A stretch of DNA of 53,309 nt from Burkholderiaceae bacterium (lineage in GTDB: Bacteria > Pseudomonadota > Gammaproteobacteria > Burkholderiales > Burkholderiaceae_E). The stretch lies in NCBI GenBank assembly GCA_024643785.1, contig JAHEMI010000005.1, forward strand, positions 1 to 53,309. The letters run 5' to 3'. Within the stretch, counting starts at the first letter, position 1. Each line of letters opens with the position of its first letter. Of the stretch, positions 21,022-33,814 are shown piece after piece. The notes below the pieces were generated by a model. That model saw nothing but the letters and a program-made list of their open reading frames with translations. It searched no databases and was not told where the DNA came from. The translations under genes were made by a program, and so were the position numbers.

Positions 21022-22551
21022 ATGTGTGGAATCCTCGGCATAGTAGCTAAGGGGCCGGTCAACCAATTGCTCTACGACGGGTTGCTGTTGCTCCAGCACC
21101 GGGGGCAGGACGCTGCCGGCATCGCGACCTGCGCGGCGAGCACCTTCCATATGCAGAAGGGCAATGGCCTGGTGCGCGATGTCTTTCGCACCCGCAACAT
21201 GCGTGCCCTGACCGGTAATTCGGGGATTGCCCACGTCCGCTACCCGACTGCCGGCTCGGCGTCGAGTTCGGAGGAGGCGCAGCCGTTCTACGTCAATGCG
21301 CCATTTGGCCTGACCCTCGCGCACAACGGCAATCTCACCAACTCGGCCCAGCTGAGCATCGAGATGTTCCGCCGGGACCGGCGCCATATCAACACTGCCT
21401 CCGACTCCGAAGTGCTGCTCAATGTGCTGGCCAATTCCCTGCAGGAGGCAACTGTCGGGGTGTCGCTGGATCCGGCGACGATCTTTCGCGCGGTCGGCGA
21501 GCTGCATGGCCGGGTGCGCGGTGCCTATGCCTGCGTTGCCGAGATCGCCGGTTACGGCATCCTGGCGTTTCGCGACCCGTTCGGCATCCGTCCGCTGTGC
21601 CTCGGAGAACGCGAGGTGCGCGGCGGCACCGAATACATGGTGGCGTCGGAGTCGGTGGCCCTCGAGGGCCTCGGTTTCCGCCTGGCGCGCGACGTCGCCC
21701 CCGGCGAGGCCATCTTCATCGACCTCGATGGCCAGCTTCACACCAGCCAGTGTGCTGCCAGTTCCTCGTTGAACCCCTGTGCGTTCGAGTACGTCTACTT
21801 CGCCCGCCCCGATTCGATCATCGATGGCGCGTCGGTCTACGGGACGCGGTTGCGGATGGGCGAGTATCTCGCCGACCGGGTCTCTTCGGTCCTCTCGGAT
21901 GGGGCGGTCGACGTGGTGATGCCGATTCCCGACACCTCGCGCCCGGCCGCGATGCAGTTGGCGAGCAAGCTTGGGCTCGACTATCGCGAGGGTTACCTCA
22001 AGAACCGCTATGTCGGTCGCACCTTCATCATGCCCGGGCAGGCGATCCGCCAGCGCTCGGTGCGCCAGAAACTCAATGCGATGAGCGTCGAGTTTCGCGG
22101 CAAGAACGTGCTGCTGGTCGACGATTCGATCGTCCGCGGCACGACCTCGCAGGAAATCGTCCAGATGGCGCGCGATTCTGGCGCCAACCGCGTCTACTTC
22201 GCCTCGGCTGCGCCGCCGGTGCGCTATCCCAATGTCTACGGCATCGACATGCCGACGCCCGGCGAATTGATCGCCCATGGCCGCGATGACGAGGAGATCC
22301 GGCTGGCGATCGGCGCCGATGCGCTGATCTACCAGGACGTCGCCGGGATGCGCCGGGCCATCCAGGACATCAATCCGCAGTTGCTGAGCCTGGACTGCGC
22401 ATGCTTCGATGGCATCTACGTTACGGGAGACGTGACGCCGGAATATCTCGGCGGACTGGAGGCTTCGCGACTGGCTGCACCCCGCGGCCTTGAAGAGGAC
22501 AGTGGCGGCAACCAGATGAACCTGCACTACCAGTCGCGTGGCGACGAGTAG
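21022..22551 (+). CDS. purF: Amidophosphoribosyltransferase
   Basis: First committed step of purine synthesis: PRPP plus glutamine gives phosphoribosylamine. The product is 509 residues. The mature nucleophile cysteine is residue 2 (MCGILGIVAKGP), so there is no propeptide, as in other proteobacterial enzymes. LLLQHRGQDAAGI, ALTGNSGIAHVRYPTAG and the glutaminase residues around HNGNLTN are present. The PRPP-binding loop is VLLVDDSIVRGTTS, near residue 370. It probably shares an operon with cvpA, and metZ follows after 15 bases. Confidence 0.97.
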   Translation: MCGILGIVAKGPVNQLLYDGLLLLQHRGQDAAGIATCAASTFHMQKGNGLVRDVFRTRNMRALTGNSGIAHVRYPTAGSASSSEEAQPFYVNAPFGLTLAHNGNLTNSAQLSIEMFRRDRRHINTASDSEVLLNVLANSLQEATVGVSLDPATIFRAVGELHGRVRGAYACVAEIAGYGILAFRDPFGIRPLCLGEREVRGGTEYMVASESVALEGLGFRLARDVAPGEAIFIDLDGQLHTSQCAASSSLNPCAFEYVYFARPDSIIDGASVYGTRLRMGEYLADRVSSVLSDGAVDVVMPIPDTSRPAAMQLASKLGLDYREGYLKNRYVGRTFIMPGQAIRQRSVRQKLNAMSVEFRGKNVLLVDDSIVRGTTSQEIVQMARDSGANRVYFASAAPPVRYPNVYGIDMPTPGELIAHGRDDEEIRLAIGADALIYQDVAGMRRAIQDINPQLLSLDCACFDGIYVTGDVTPEYLGGLEASRLAAPRGLEEDSGGNQMNLHYQSRGDE

Positions 22552-22566
22552 CCGGAGGCGATGACG

Positions 22567-23784
22567 ATGGCCGACAAGCGCGCCGATCACCCGACTGATC
22601 CGGTTCCCGGTTTTGACACCATGGCGGTGCGCAGCGGGCTGGAACGCACCCATTACCTCGAGCACAGCGAGCCGATCTTCCTGACCTCGAGCTTCGTGTT
22701 CGAGAACGCCGCGCAGGCTGCCGCGCGCTTCGCGGGCGACGAACCTGGTTTCGTCTATTCGCGGGCCAGCAATCCGACCGTGAGCGCGTTCCAGGAGCGC
22801 CTGGCGATGCTCGAGGGCGCCGAAGCGTGCGTCGCCACCGCCTCCGGAATGTCGGCGATCATGGCGACCGTGATGAGCCTGACCGCCAACGGCAGCCACG
22901 TCGTTGCCGCCCGGGAACTGTTCGGCGCAACCTTGCAGATGTTCAAGATTCTCGAGCGCTTTGGCGTCGCGGTCGACTACGTCAACGTGACCGACCCCGG
23001 GCAGTGGCGGGCGGCAGTGCGCCCCGATACGAAACTTTTCTACCTCGAGACGCCATCGAACCCGCTGACCGAGATCGCCGACCTGGCAGCGATCGGCGCC
23101 ATCGCCCGCGAGGCCGGGGTGCTGCTGGTCGTCGACAATTGCCTCTGTTCGCCGGCGCTGCAGCGGCCGTTGGCGCTGGGTGCCGACATCGTGGTGCATT
23201 CGGCGACCAAGTATCTCGACGGCCAGGGCAGGGTGCTGGGCGGAGCGGTGCTCGGCTCGCGCACCTTCATCGAGGAGACGTTGGTTCCCTTCGTTCGCGC
23301 CACCGGCCCGACGCTCTCCGCGTTCAACGCCTGGGTGCTGCTCAAGGGGATCGAAACCCTGGGGCTGCGCATGGAGCGCCAGTGCGCCAATGCGCTCGCG
23401 CTCGCGCGCTGGCTCGAGGCCAATCCGGCCGTCGAGCGGGTGCTGTATCCCGGGCTGGAATCACATCCCCAGCATCGCCTGGCGATGGCGCAACAAAGCG
23501 CCGGAGGTGCGGTCATCGCGTTCGAGGTCGGCGGAGGCGACGACGAAACCCGCCGCCGCCGGGCGTGGCAAGTGATCGACAACTGTCGCTTGCTGTCGAT
23601 CACCGCCAACCTGGGTGACGTCAAGACCACGATCACCCATCCGGCCAGCACCACCCACGCGCGGATCGGGCCCGAGGCGCGGCTGGCGGCCGGCATCGGC
23701 GAAGGGCTGCTGCGGGTTGCGGTCGGGGTCGAGAACGTAGCCGATCTCAGCGCCGACCTGGCACGCGGGTTGGCCGCGGGCTGA
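22567..23784 (+). CDS. metZ: O-succinylhomoserine sulfhydrylase
   Basis: PLP-dependent enzyme that makes homocysteine directly from O-succinylhomoserine and sulfide in methionine synthesis. The product is about 405 residues of the Cys/Met metabolism PLP family. YSRASNPTVSAFQERLAMLE and the PLP lysine in HSATKYLDGQGRVLGG are typical, and DGQGRVLGG is a MetZ-like form. The start is taken at the second ATG because the Shine-Dalgarno GGAGG is eight bases from it but only two from the track's first ATG. The purF-metZ neighbourhood is common in beta- and gammaproteobacteria. MetB-type cystathionine synthase is the alternative. Confidence 0.92.
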   Translation: MADKRADHPTDPVPGFDTMAVRSGLERTHYLEHSEPIFLTSSFVFENAAQAAARFAGDEPGFVYSRASNPTVSAFQERLAMLEGAEACVATASGMSAIMATVMSLTANGSHVVAARELFGATLQMFKILERFGVAVDYVNVTDPGQWRAAVRPDTKLFYLETPSNPLTEIADLAAIGAIAREAGVLLVVDNCLCSPALQRPLALGADIVVHSATKYLDGQGRVLGGAVLGSRTFIEETLVPFVRATGPTLSAFNAWVLLKGIETLGLRMERQCANALALARWLEANPAVERVLYPGLESHPQHRLAMAQQSAGGAVIAFEVGGGDDETRRRRAWQVIDNCRLLSITANLGDVKTTITHPASTTHARIGPEARLAAGIGEGLLRVAVGVENVADLSADLARGLAAG

Positions 23785-23820
23785 GCGCAGCCCCGGTCGA
23801 CGGCCGGCGGGAAGCGCCGG

Positions 23821-27090
<3,270 letters not shown>

Positions 27091-27092
27091 GA

Positions 27093-27108
27093 CTGTATAA
27101 ATATACAG
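27093..27108. promoter_or_regulatory. LexA (SOS) box of dnaE2
   Basis: CTGTATAAATATACAG is a perfect CTGT-N8-ACAG operator. It lies two bases upstream of the dnaE2 ATG on the minus strand, so LexA would cover the promoter -10 region and the translation start. It shares the CTGTAT/ATACAG ends with the box in front of lexA. Confidence 0.95.
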
Positions 27109-27126
27109 TCTTTTACATTGTTTCGG

Positions 27127-27148
27127 CGGCCAGAATTGTCGCTGGCCG
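27127..27148. repeat. Inverted repeat between dnaE2 and the MAPEG gene
   Basis: CGGCCAG and CTGGCCG form 7-bp arms around an 8-bp spacer, and overlap a 10-bp palindrome GGCAATTGCC. They lie in the 141-bp divergent intergenic region beyond the LexA box. This could be an operator; no regulator is identified. Confidence 0.35.
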
Positions 27149-27249
27149 GCAATTGCCCGATACTGGCACTGCCCAGGGTTAGGTCCTGCGCGACGGCAAT
27201 CGCCAGGCATCGGAAGCGCGCGTACGATCAAGGCGCAAAGGAGAGCGAA

Positions 27250-27654
27250 ATGACCATCGAGTTGAAGTACCTGGCTTGGGTGAGCGTGCTGACGGCCCTG
27301 ATCTGGATCCCCTACATCGTCAACTCGGTAACGGTGCGCGGACTGACTGACGCGCTCGGCTACACGCCGCATCTCAAGCCGCTCGCACCCTGGGCTACGC
27401 GGATGCGCGCCGCGCATTACAACGCGGTCGAGAACCTGGTGGTGTTCGCGACGCTGGTCCTGGTCGCCCACTCGAGCGGCGCCAACAGCGCGCTCACGGC
27501 CTTCGCGGCGATGGCCTACTTCTGGGCCCGGGTAGTGCACCTGATCGGCTACACCTTCGCATTTCCCTGGGTGCGCACGATTTCATTCCTCGCCGGCTTC
27601 CTCTGCCAGATGGCGATCGCCGGGCAGATTCTGCTGGGCGCGACGGCCCGCTGA
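27250..27654 (+). CDS. MAPEG family membrane protein
   Basis: A 134-residue protein with four predicted membrane helices, resembling the MAPEG superfamily (microsomal glutathione transferase-like). The start ATG follows AAAGGAGAGCGAA. The region RMRAAHYNAVENLVVFATLV is the characteristic helix-2 segment with the conserved Arg/Asn/Glu pattern, and YFWARVVHLIGYTFAFPWVR matches helix 3 of the family. Bacterial members of this small type are often of unknown substrate. The 984-residue ORF in the track that ends here is antisense to dnaE2 over most of its length; only its last 134 codons are real. Confidence 0.85.
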   Translation: MTIELKYLAWVSVLTALIWIPYIVNSVTVRGLTDALGYTPHLKPLAPWATRMRAAHYNAVENLVVFATLVLVAHSSGANSALTAFAAMAYFWARVVHLIGYTFAFPWVRTISFLAGFLCQMAIAGQILLGATAR

Positions 27655-27679
27655 GCTACCGACCGATCCTGGAGCAACC

Positions 27680-28612
27680 CTGACTTCCGAAGCCCTCGCA
27701 CGGCGCTCCCGCCAGGCGGTCATCGCCGGCATCGTCCTGGTGCTGGTCTGGGGCGCCAACTTCAGTGTCCAGAAATTCGTCTTCGGCCATACCGGACCGG
27801 GCGGCTTCCTGTTCGTGCGCTACCTGATCATGCCGCTGTGCGCGGCGGCGCTGCTCACCTATCGCCACGGCCTGGCGTGGCCGCGGGTCTCGCGCGCCGA
27901 CGCCTGGCGGCTGGTCGTGATCGGGCTGGCGGGACATCTGCTCCACGTCGGGCTGGTCACCTACGGGATCTTTCTCTCGACCGCCTTCTCCAGTTCGGTA
28001 ATCCTCGCCTGTGGTCCGGTCTTTACCCTGCTGATCCTGCGCGCCATGCGCGTCGAGACGCTGCGCCGGATGCAGGTGATCGGGGTGGCAATCGCGCTCA
28101 TCGGCGTGCTGCTGTTCCTCTCGGACAAGATGTTCGGCGGGCGCTGGCGCGCCTCGGGCGGCGACCTGGTGCTGCTGGTGGCCGCGACGTTCTTCTCCTA
28201 CTACACGGTGGCGGCGAAACCGCTGATCGACCGGTTGGGCAGCGTCACGGTGATGACTTACGCGACCATGATCGGTGCGGTGCCGCTGGTCCTGATCACC
28301 GCGCCGGAGGGAATCGCGATCGCGTGGAGCGCAATGCCGGCCACGGTCTGGCTGGGGATGCTCTGGGCGGTGATCATCTCGGCGTTCGGCGGCTGGCTTG
28401 CCTGGGGCTGGATCAACGGGGTCCGCGGCGTGGCCCGGACCGCGCCGCTGATGTACCTGATGCCACCCGTCGCGGGATTGGTTTCCTGGGCCATAGGCGG
28501 CGAAATCTTTACCACGGTCAAACTCGTGGGCGCCGCGATCACGCTGGGCGGAGTTGCCGTCGCCCAGTTCGCGGGTTCACCGCCCCCGGTGTATCCGGTT
28601 CCGCCCGACTGA
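27680..28612 (+). CDS. EamA/DMT-family permease (probable CTG start)
   Basis: Ten-helix drug/metabolite transporter of the EamA type in the inner membrane. Two repeated halves are visible, the first beginning IVLVLVWGANFSVQKFVFGH and the second VLLVAATFFSYYTVAAKPLI. The C-terminus SWAIGGEIFTTVKLVGAAIT is typical. The track starts at a GTG that would cut helix 1 in half. Reading upstream in frame, there is no ATG, GTG or TTG before the MAPEG stop, but a CTG preceded by GGAG at six bases gives 310 residues and a complete first helix (LTSEALARRSRQAVIAGIVL). I therefore place the start at CTG, with moderate confidence. The substrate is unknown. Confidence 0.83.
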   Translation: MTSEALARRSRQAVIAGIVLVLVWGANFSVQKFVFGHTGPGGFLFVRYLIMPLCAAALLTYRHGLAWPRVSRADAWRLVVIGLAGHLLHVGLVTYGIFLSTAFSSSVILACGPVFTLLILRAMRVETLRRMQVIGVAIALIGVLLFLSDKMFGGRWRASGGDLVLLVAATFFSYYTVAAKPLIDRLGSVTVMTYATMIGAVPLVLITAPEGIAIAWSAMPATVWLGMLWAVIISAFGGWLAWGWINGVRGVARTAPLMYLMPPVAGLVSWAIGGEIFTTVKLVGAAITLGGVAVAQFAGSPPPVYPVPPD

Positions 28613-28768
28613 AGTACCCCGCGCCGCGTCGATGCGGCCATAGGTGCAATGCAGCAACATCAGGCCAGTAGCCTGGAGTAAACTCCGCGGGTCGAGACTC
28701 ACGAATGGGTCGTTCGCACGCATTGTCCTTTGCACTGATCTATAAGTCCTTTAAACAGGGAGAATTTG

Positions 28769-30100
28769 ATGACCAGTCTGAAACTAACAATTGGTCGAGC
28801 CGTCATGGCATCGGCCATTGCCGGAGCCACCTTCGGCGCCGCACCAGCGCACGCCGTCACCGAAATCCAGTGGTGGCACTCGATGGGCGGCGCGCTCGGC
28901 GAGTGGGTCAATGACCTCGCGGCCAATTTCAACAAGAGCCAGAGTGCCTACAAGGTAACTGCGGTCTACAAGGGCAGCTACGACGTGTCGATGACCGCCG
29001 GAATCGCGGCGTTCCGCGCCGGCAACGCCCCCGACATTCTCCAGGTGTTCGAAGTCGGCACCGCGACCATGATGGCCAGCAAGGGCGCGATCGTGCCGGT
29101 CACCCAGGTGATGAAGAAAGCCGGTGTCACCTTTGATCCCAAGGCCTATGTCGACGCCGTTGCCGGTTATTACACCGCTCCCAGTGGCGAGATGCTGAGC
29201 TTCCCGTTCAACAGCTCGACGCCGGTGTTCTACTACAACAAGGACGCGTTCAAGGCCGCCGGACTCGATCCGGCGAATCCGCCCAAGACCTGGCCCGAGG
29301 CCGTACTGGCTGCCGCCAAGCTCAAGGCGAGTGGACACGAGTGCCCGATGACTGCGAGCTGGATGGGCTGGACCCAGTTCGAGAACTTTGCCGCCTGGCA
29401 CAACATCGAATTCGCCACCAAGGGTAACGGGATGCGCGGCATGGACGCGCGCATGATGATCAACGGCCCCTTGTTCGTGCGCCACTTCACCAACCTTGCC
29501 AACATGTCCAAGCAGGGCTTGTTCGTCTACAAGGGTCGCGGCAACAAGGCTGATGCCACATTCGTGTCCGGTGAGTGCGCCATGACCACCGGCTCGTCGG
29601 GGCTGCGCGGCAATGTCGAGAAGAACGCCAAGTTCGCCTACGGCATTTCGACCCTGCTCTACTATCCGGACGTCCAGGGTGCGCCGCAGAACAGCGTGAT
29701 CGGCGGTGCCAGCCTGTGGGTCATGGCGGGCAAACCGGCCGACCACTACAAGGCGGTGGCGGAGTTCTTCAAGTATCTGTCGCAGCCTGATGTGGCCGCC
29801 GAGAGTCACAAGCGCACCGGTTACCTGCCGATCACCAAGGCGGCCTTCGAGTTGACCGAGAAGAGCGGCTTCTACAAGGAGAACGTGGGTGCCGACGTCT
29901 CGGTGACGCAGATGATCCGCAAGGTAACGGACAAGTCGCGCGGCATCCGGCTCGGCAATTTCGTGCAGATCCGCACCATCATGGACGAGGAAGTGGAGAA
30001 CATTCTCGGCGGCAAGGTCGGGGTCAAGGAAGGTCTCGATTCGGCTGTCAAGCGCGGCAACGAATTGCTCGAGCGCTTCGAGAAGGCCAACAAGGGTTGA
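28769..30100 (+). CDS. ugpB: sn-Glycerol-3-phosphate ABC transporter, substrate-binding protein
   Basis: Periplasmic solute-binding protein of 443 residues for glycerol-3-phosphate and its diesters. It delivers substrate to UgpAE. A signal peptide ends near APAHA-VTEI (about residue 29), and the mature start TEIQWWHSMGGALGEWVNDL is the UgpB signature. SGECAMTTGSSGLRGNVEK and VMAGKPADHYKAVAEFFKYL follow in the usual order. The start is the ATG after GGGAGAATTTG; the track adds one TTG codon. It leads ugpB-A-E-C-Q. The 156-bp upstream gap contains no Pho box I can recognise. A terminator hairpin follows it before ugpA. Confidence 0.95.
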   Translation: MTSLKLTIGRAVMASAIAGATFGAAPAHAVTEIQWWHSMGGALGEWVNDLAANFNKSQSAYKVTAVYKGSYDVSMTAGIAAFRAGNAPDILQVFEVGTATMMASKGAIVPVTQVMKKAGVTFDPKAYVDAVAGYYTAPSGEMLSFPFNSSTPVFYYNKDAFKAAGLDPANPPKTWPEAVLAAAKLKASGHECPMTASWMGWTQFENFAAWHNIEFATKGNGMRGMDARMMINGPLFVRHFTNLANMSKQGLFVYKGRGNKADATFVSGECAMTTGSSGLRGNVEKNAKFAYGISTLLYYPDVQGAPQNSVIGGASLWVMAGKPADHYKAVAEFFKYLSQPDVAAESHKRTGYLPITKAAFELTEKSGFYKENVGADVSVTQMIRKVTDKSRGIRLGNFVQIRTIMDEEVENILGGKVGVKEGLDSAVKRGNELLERFEKANKG

Positions 30101-30126
30101 CCGGTTGAGTTAACGCGGGTAACACT

Positions 30127-30159
30127 GGCGGGCGCTGGAAGGCGCCCGCCGCGTTTTTT
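30127..30159 (+). terminator. Intrinsic terminator/attenuator between ugpB and ugpA
   Basis: A 9-bp GC-rich stem GGCGGGCGC/GCGCCCGCC with a 6-base loop is followed by GCG and six T. It is placed 26 bp after the ugpB stop. In transporter operons such hairpins let the binding protein be made in excess of the membrane subunits; that role is inferred here. Confidence 0.85.
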
Positions 30160-30189
30160 GCAACAACAAGTCATCGTAAGCCGAGAATC

Positions 30190-31077
30190 GTGTCCGTCGA
30201 AAAGCGCGTCCTCTTTCGCTCCAGCTGGTTGCCCTGGGTGCTGATCGCGCCGCAGGTCGCGGTGATCAGCATCTTCTTCTTCTGGCCCGCCGGGCAGGCG
30301 ATCATCCAGTCGCTGCAGAGCCAGGACATCTTCGGGACTTCGACCGAGTGGGTCGGACTCGCCAATTTCCAGCGCGTCTTCAACGATCCCTACTACTGGG
30401 ATTCGTTCAAGACCACCGCGGTATTTTCGATTTCGGTCGCCGGGCTGGGAATCATCCTGTCGCTGCTGCTCGCGGTCATGGCCGATCGCGTCGTGCGCGC
30501 TGCGACCTTCTACAAGACACTGTTGATCTGGCCTTATGCGGTGGCGCCGGCGGTGGCTGGCGTGCTGTGGCTGTTCATGTTTGCGCCCAGCGTCGGTGTC
30601 GTCGCCTGGTGGCTGCGTGCCAGCGGGTTCCAGTGGAACCACATGCTCAATGGCAATCACGCGATGACGTTGATCGTGATGGCCGCGGTATGGAAGAATA
30701 TCTCGTACAACTTCCTGTTCTTCCTCGCCGGGTTGCAGTCGATACCGAAGTCGCTGATCGAGGCGGCGGCGATTGACGGCGCCGGACCATGGCGCCGATT
30801 CTGGTCGATCACTTTCCCGCTGCTCTCGCCAGTGGCGTTCTTCCTGCTGGTGATGAACGTCGTCTACGCCTTCTTCGACACTTTCGCGATCGTCGATTCG
30901 GCCACCGAGGGCGGCCCGGGCAAGGCCACTTCGATCCTGGTCTACCGTCTCTACTACGACGGCTTCAAGGCGATGGACATGGGCAGTTCGGCAGCGCAGT
31001 CGGTGGTGCTGATGGTGATCGTGGTTGCGCTCACCGTGGTCCAGTTCCGCTATATCGAACGCCGGGTCAATTACTGA
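30190..31077 (+). CDS. ugpA: sn-Glycerol-3-phosphate ABC transporter permease UgpA
   Basis: One of two inner-membrane permeases, 295 residues with about six helices. The N-terminus [20 protein letters not shown] and [19 protein letters not shown] are typical UgpA features. The cytoplasmic EAA loop that docks the ATPase reads [20 protein letters not shown]. It begins with GTG and lacks a strong Shine-Dalgarno (CCGAGAATC precedes it). It lies 30 bp downstream of the terminator and nine bases before ugpE. Confidence 0.95.
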   Translation: MSVEKRVLFRSSWLPWVLIAPQVAVISIFFFWPAGQAIIQSLQSQDIFGTSTEWVGLANFQRVFNDPYYWDSFKTTAVFSISVAGLGIILSLLLAVMADRVVRAATFYKTLLIWPYAVAPAVAGVLWLFMFAPSVGVVAWWLRASGFQWNHMLNGNHAMTLIVMAAVWKNISYNFLFFLAGLQSIPKSLIEAAAIDGAGPWRRFWSITFPLLSPVAFFLLVMNVVYAFFDTFAIVDSATEGGPGKATSILVYRLYYDGFKAMDMGSSAAQSVVLMVIVVALTVVQFRYIERRVNY

Positions 31078-31086
31078 GGTTGCACG

Positions 31087-31938
31087 ATGGTTGAACGCCG
31101 CCCCTGGACTACCGCGCTGTCGCACCTGATCCTGATCATCGGCATCGCTATCGTTGCCTTTCCGGTCTACCTGACCTTTGTCGCCTCGACGCACGAGCGC
31201 GCCGAGATCGTGCAGGCGCCGATGTCGCTGGTGCCCGGGGACCAGATGATCGAGAACTACCAGACCGCACTGCTGGGCACGGGGGAAGGTCCGGGATCGA
31301 AGGCTCCCGTCGGGCGCATGATGTACGTCAGTCTGGTGATGGCGCTGACCATATCGATCGGCAAGATCGCGATCTCGCTGCTTTCGGCCTTTGCGATCGT
31401 GTATTTCCGTTTCCGCTTCAAGATGTTCATTTTCTGGGCAATTTTCGTCACCCTGATGCTGCCCGTGGAGGTGCGGATCGGTCCAACCTACCAGGTCATC
31501 TCGGATCTCGGAATGCTCAACAGCTTCGCGGGGCTGACGATCCCGCTGATCGCCTCCGCGACCGCCACCTTCCTGTTCCGCCAGTTCTTCATGACCGTAC
31601 CTGACGAGTTGGTCGAAGCGGCGCGGGTCGACGGCGCCGGGCCGATGCGCTTCTTCCGGGACATCCTGATCCCGATGTCGTCGACCTCGGTGGCGGCATT
31701 GTTCGTGATCCAGTTCATCTACGGCTGGAACCAGTACCTCTGGCCGCTGCTGATCACGACCGAGGAGAGGATGTATCCGGTGGTGGTCGGGATCCAGCAC
31801 ATGATTGCCGGTGGCGACGCCGCCAACGAGTGGAACCTGGTGATGGCGACCGCCATGATGGCGATGATTCCGCCGGCAGTAGTGGTGCTGGTGATGCAGA
31901 GGTGGTTCGTCAAGGGCCTCGTAGACGCCGAGAAGTAG
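31087..31938 (+). CDS. ugpE: sn-Glycerol-3-phosphate ABC transporter permease UgpE
   Basis: Second permease of the transporter, 283 residues and about six helices. The EAA loop is [20 protein letters not shown]. The C-terminal [20 protein letters not shown] is a strong UgpE signature. The start ATG follows GAGGTTGCACG, which contains GAGG. It forms a heterodimeric channel with UgpA and interacts with UgpC. A 43-bp gap precedes ugpC. Confidence 0.95.
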   Translation: MVERRPWTTALSHLILIIGIAIVAFPVYLTFVASTHERAEIVQAPMSLVPGDQMIENYQTALLGTGEGPGSKAPVGRMMYVSLVMALTISIGKIAISLLSAFAIVYFRFRFKMFIFWAIFVTLMLPVEVRIGPTYQVISDLGMLNSFAGLTIPLIASATATFLFRQFFMTVPDELVEAARVDGAGPMRFFRDILIPMSSTSVAALFVIQFIYGWNQYLWPLLITTEERMYPVVVGIQHMIAGGDAANEWNLVMATAMMAMIPPAVVVLVMQRWFVKGLVDAEK

Positions 31939-31981
31939 CGGCACGCGACACAACGAAATACCGTTTTCTCCAAGGACAGGC

Positions 31982-33051
<1,070 letters not shown>

Positions 33052-33055
<4 letters not shown>

Positions 33056-33783
33056 CACCATGGCCCTATCCGGTGCTGGTTGCCCATCGCGGGGCCGGCA
33101 AGCTGGCGCCGGAGAACACCCTGGCGGCGCTGCGGCTGGGCGCACAGTTCGGCTACCGGATGTTCGAGTTCGACGTCAAATTGTGCGCCGACCACGAACT
33201 GGTGCTGATGCACGACGCGCTGCTCAATCGGACCACCAACGCAACCGGCCGCGTCGCCGCTGCGACACTGGCCGACCTGGCGCGCATCGATGCCGGCAGC
33301 TGGCACTCCGCGGCGTACGCCGGCGAGAGCGTGCCGACTCTGGCGCGGGTGGCAAGCTGGCTGCGGGCCAATGATCACCTGGCCAATATCGAGATCAAGC
33401 CCTCTCCCGGATCCGACGAAGAGACCGGTGCGGCGGTAGCGCTTGAAGTGCGCGAACTCTGGCGCGACGCAGCAGTGCCGCCGCTGCTGTCTTCATTCTC
33501 GGTGACGGCGCTCGAGGCGGCGCGCGCTCACGCGCCGGAGCTCCCGCGGGCACTGCTTTTCACGACCCTGCCGGAGGATTGGCTCGAGACCTGCCTCGGT
33601 CTTGGTTGCGTCGCCGTTGACACCCACTACGCGACGCTCTCTGCCGAGATCATCGCACGCGCCCACGAGGCCGGATTGCGGGTGGCGGCCTATACCGTCA
33701 ATGACCCCGAACGCGCCGAAGAATTGTTGGGCTGGGGTCTCGACGTCCTGATCACCGACGCCGTCGACCAGATCAAGCCCTGA
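33052..33783 (+). CDS. ugpQ: Glycerophosphodiester phosphodiesterase
   Basis: Cytoplasmic GDPD-family enzyme that hydrolyses glycerophosphodiesters imported by Ugp, releasing glycerol-3-phosphate and an alcohol. The product is 243 residues. [18 protein letters not shown] carries the first catalytic histidine and the metal-binding glutamate; [19 protein letters not shown] carries the Glu-Asp pair and second histidine. The start ATG overlaps the ugpC stop, so coupling is likely. It is convergent with glpK, 31 bp apart, with a 12-bp GC palindrome in the gap but no T-tract. Confidence 0.95.
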
Positions 33784-33814
33784 GTTGAGAGCCGCCCGCG
33801 GGCGCTGACCCGGG

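Noticed and set aside
21013-23199. 728-residue minus-strand ORF
   Set aside because: Shadow of purF and metZ in a GC-rich genome. It has an Arg/His/Asp-rich composition and no domain.
28613-28768. Possible Pho box upstream of ugpB
   Set aside because: I looked for CTGTCAT-like direct repeats and found none; TTGTCC and TATAAG are too close together to form a normal promoter.
33793-33804. 12-bp palindrome CGCCCGCGGGCG between ugpQ and glpK as a bidirectional terminator
   Set aside because: No T-tract on either side; the GC palindrome may be chance.
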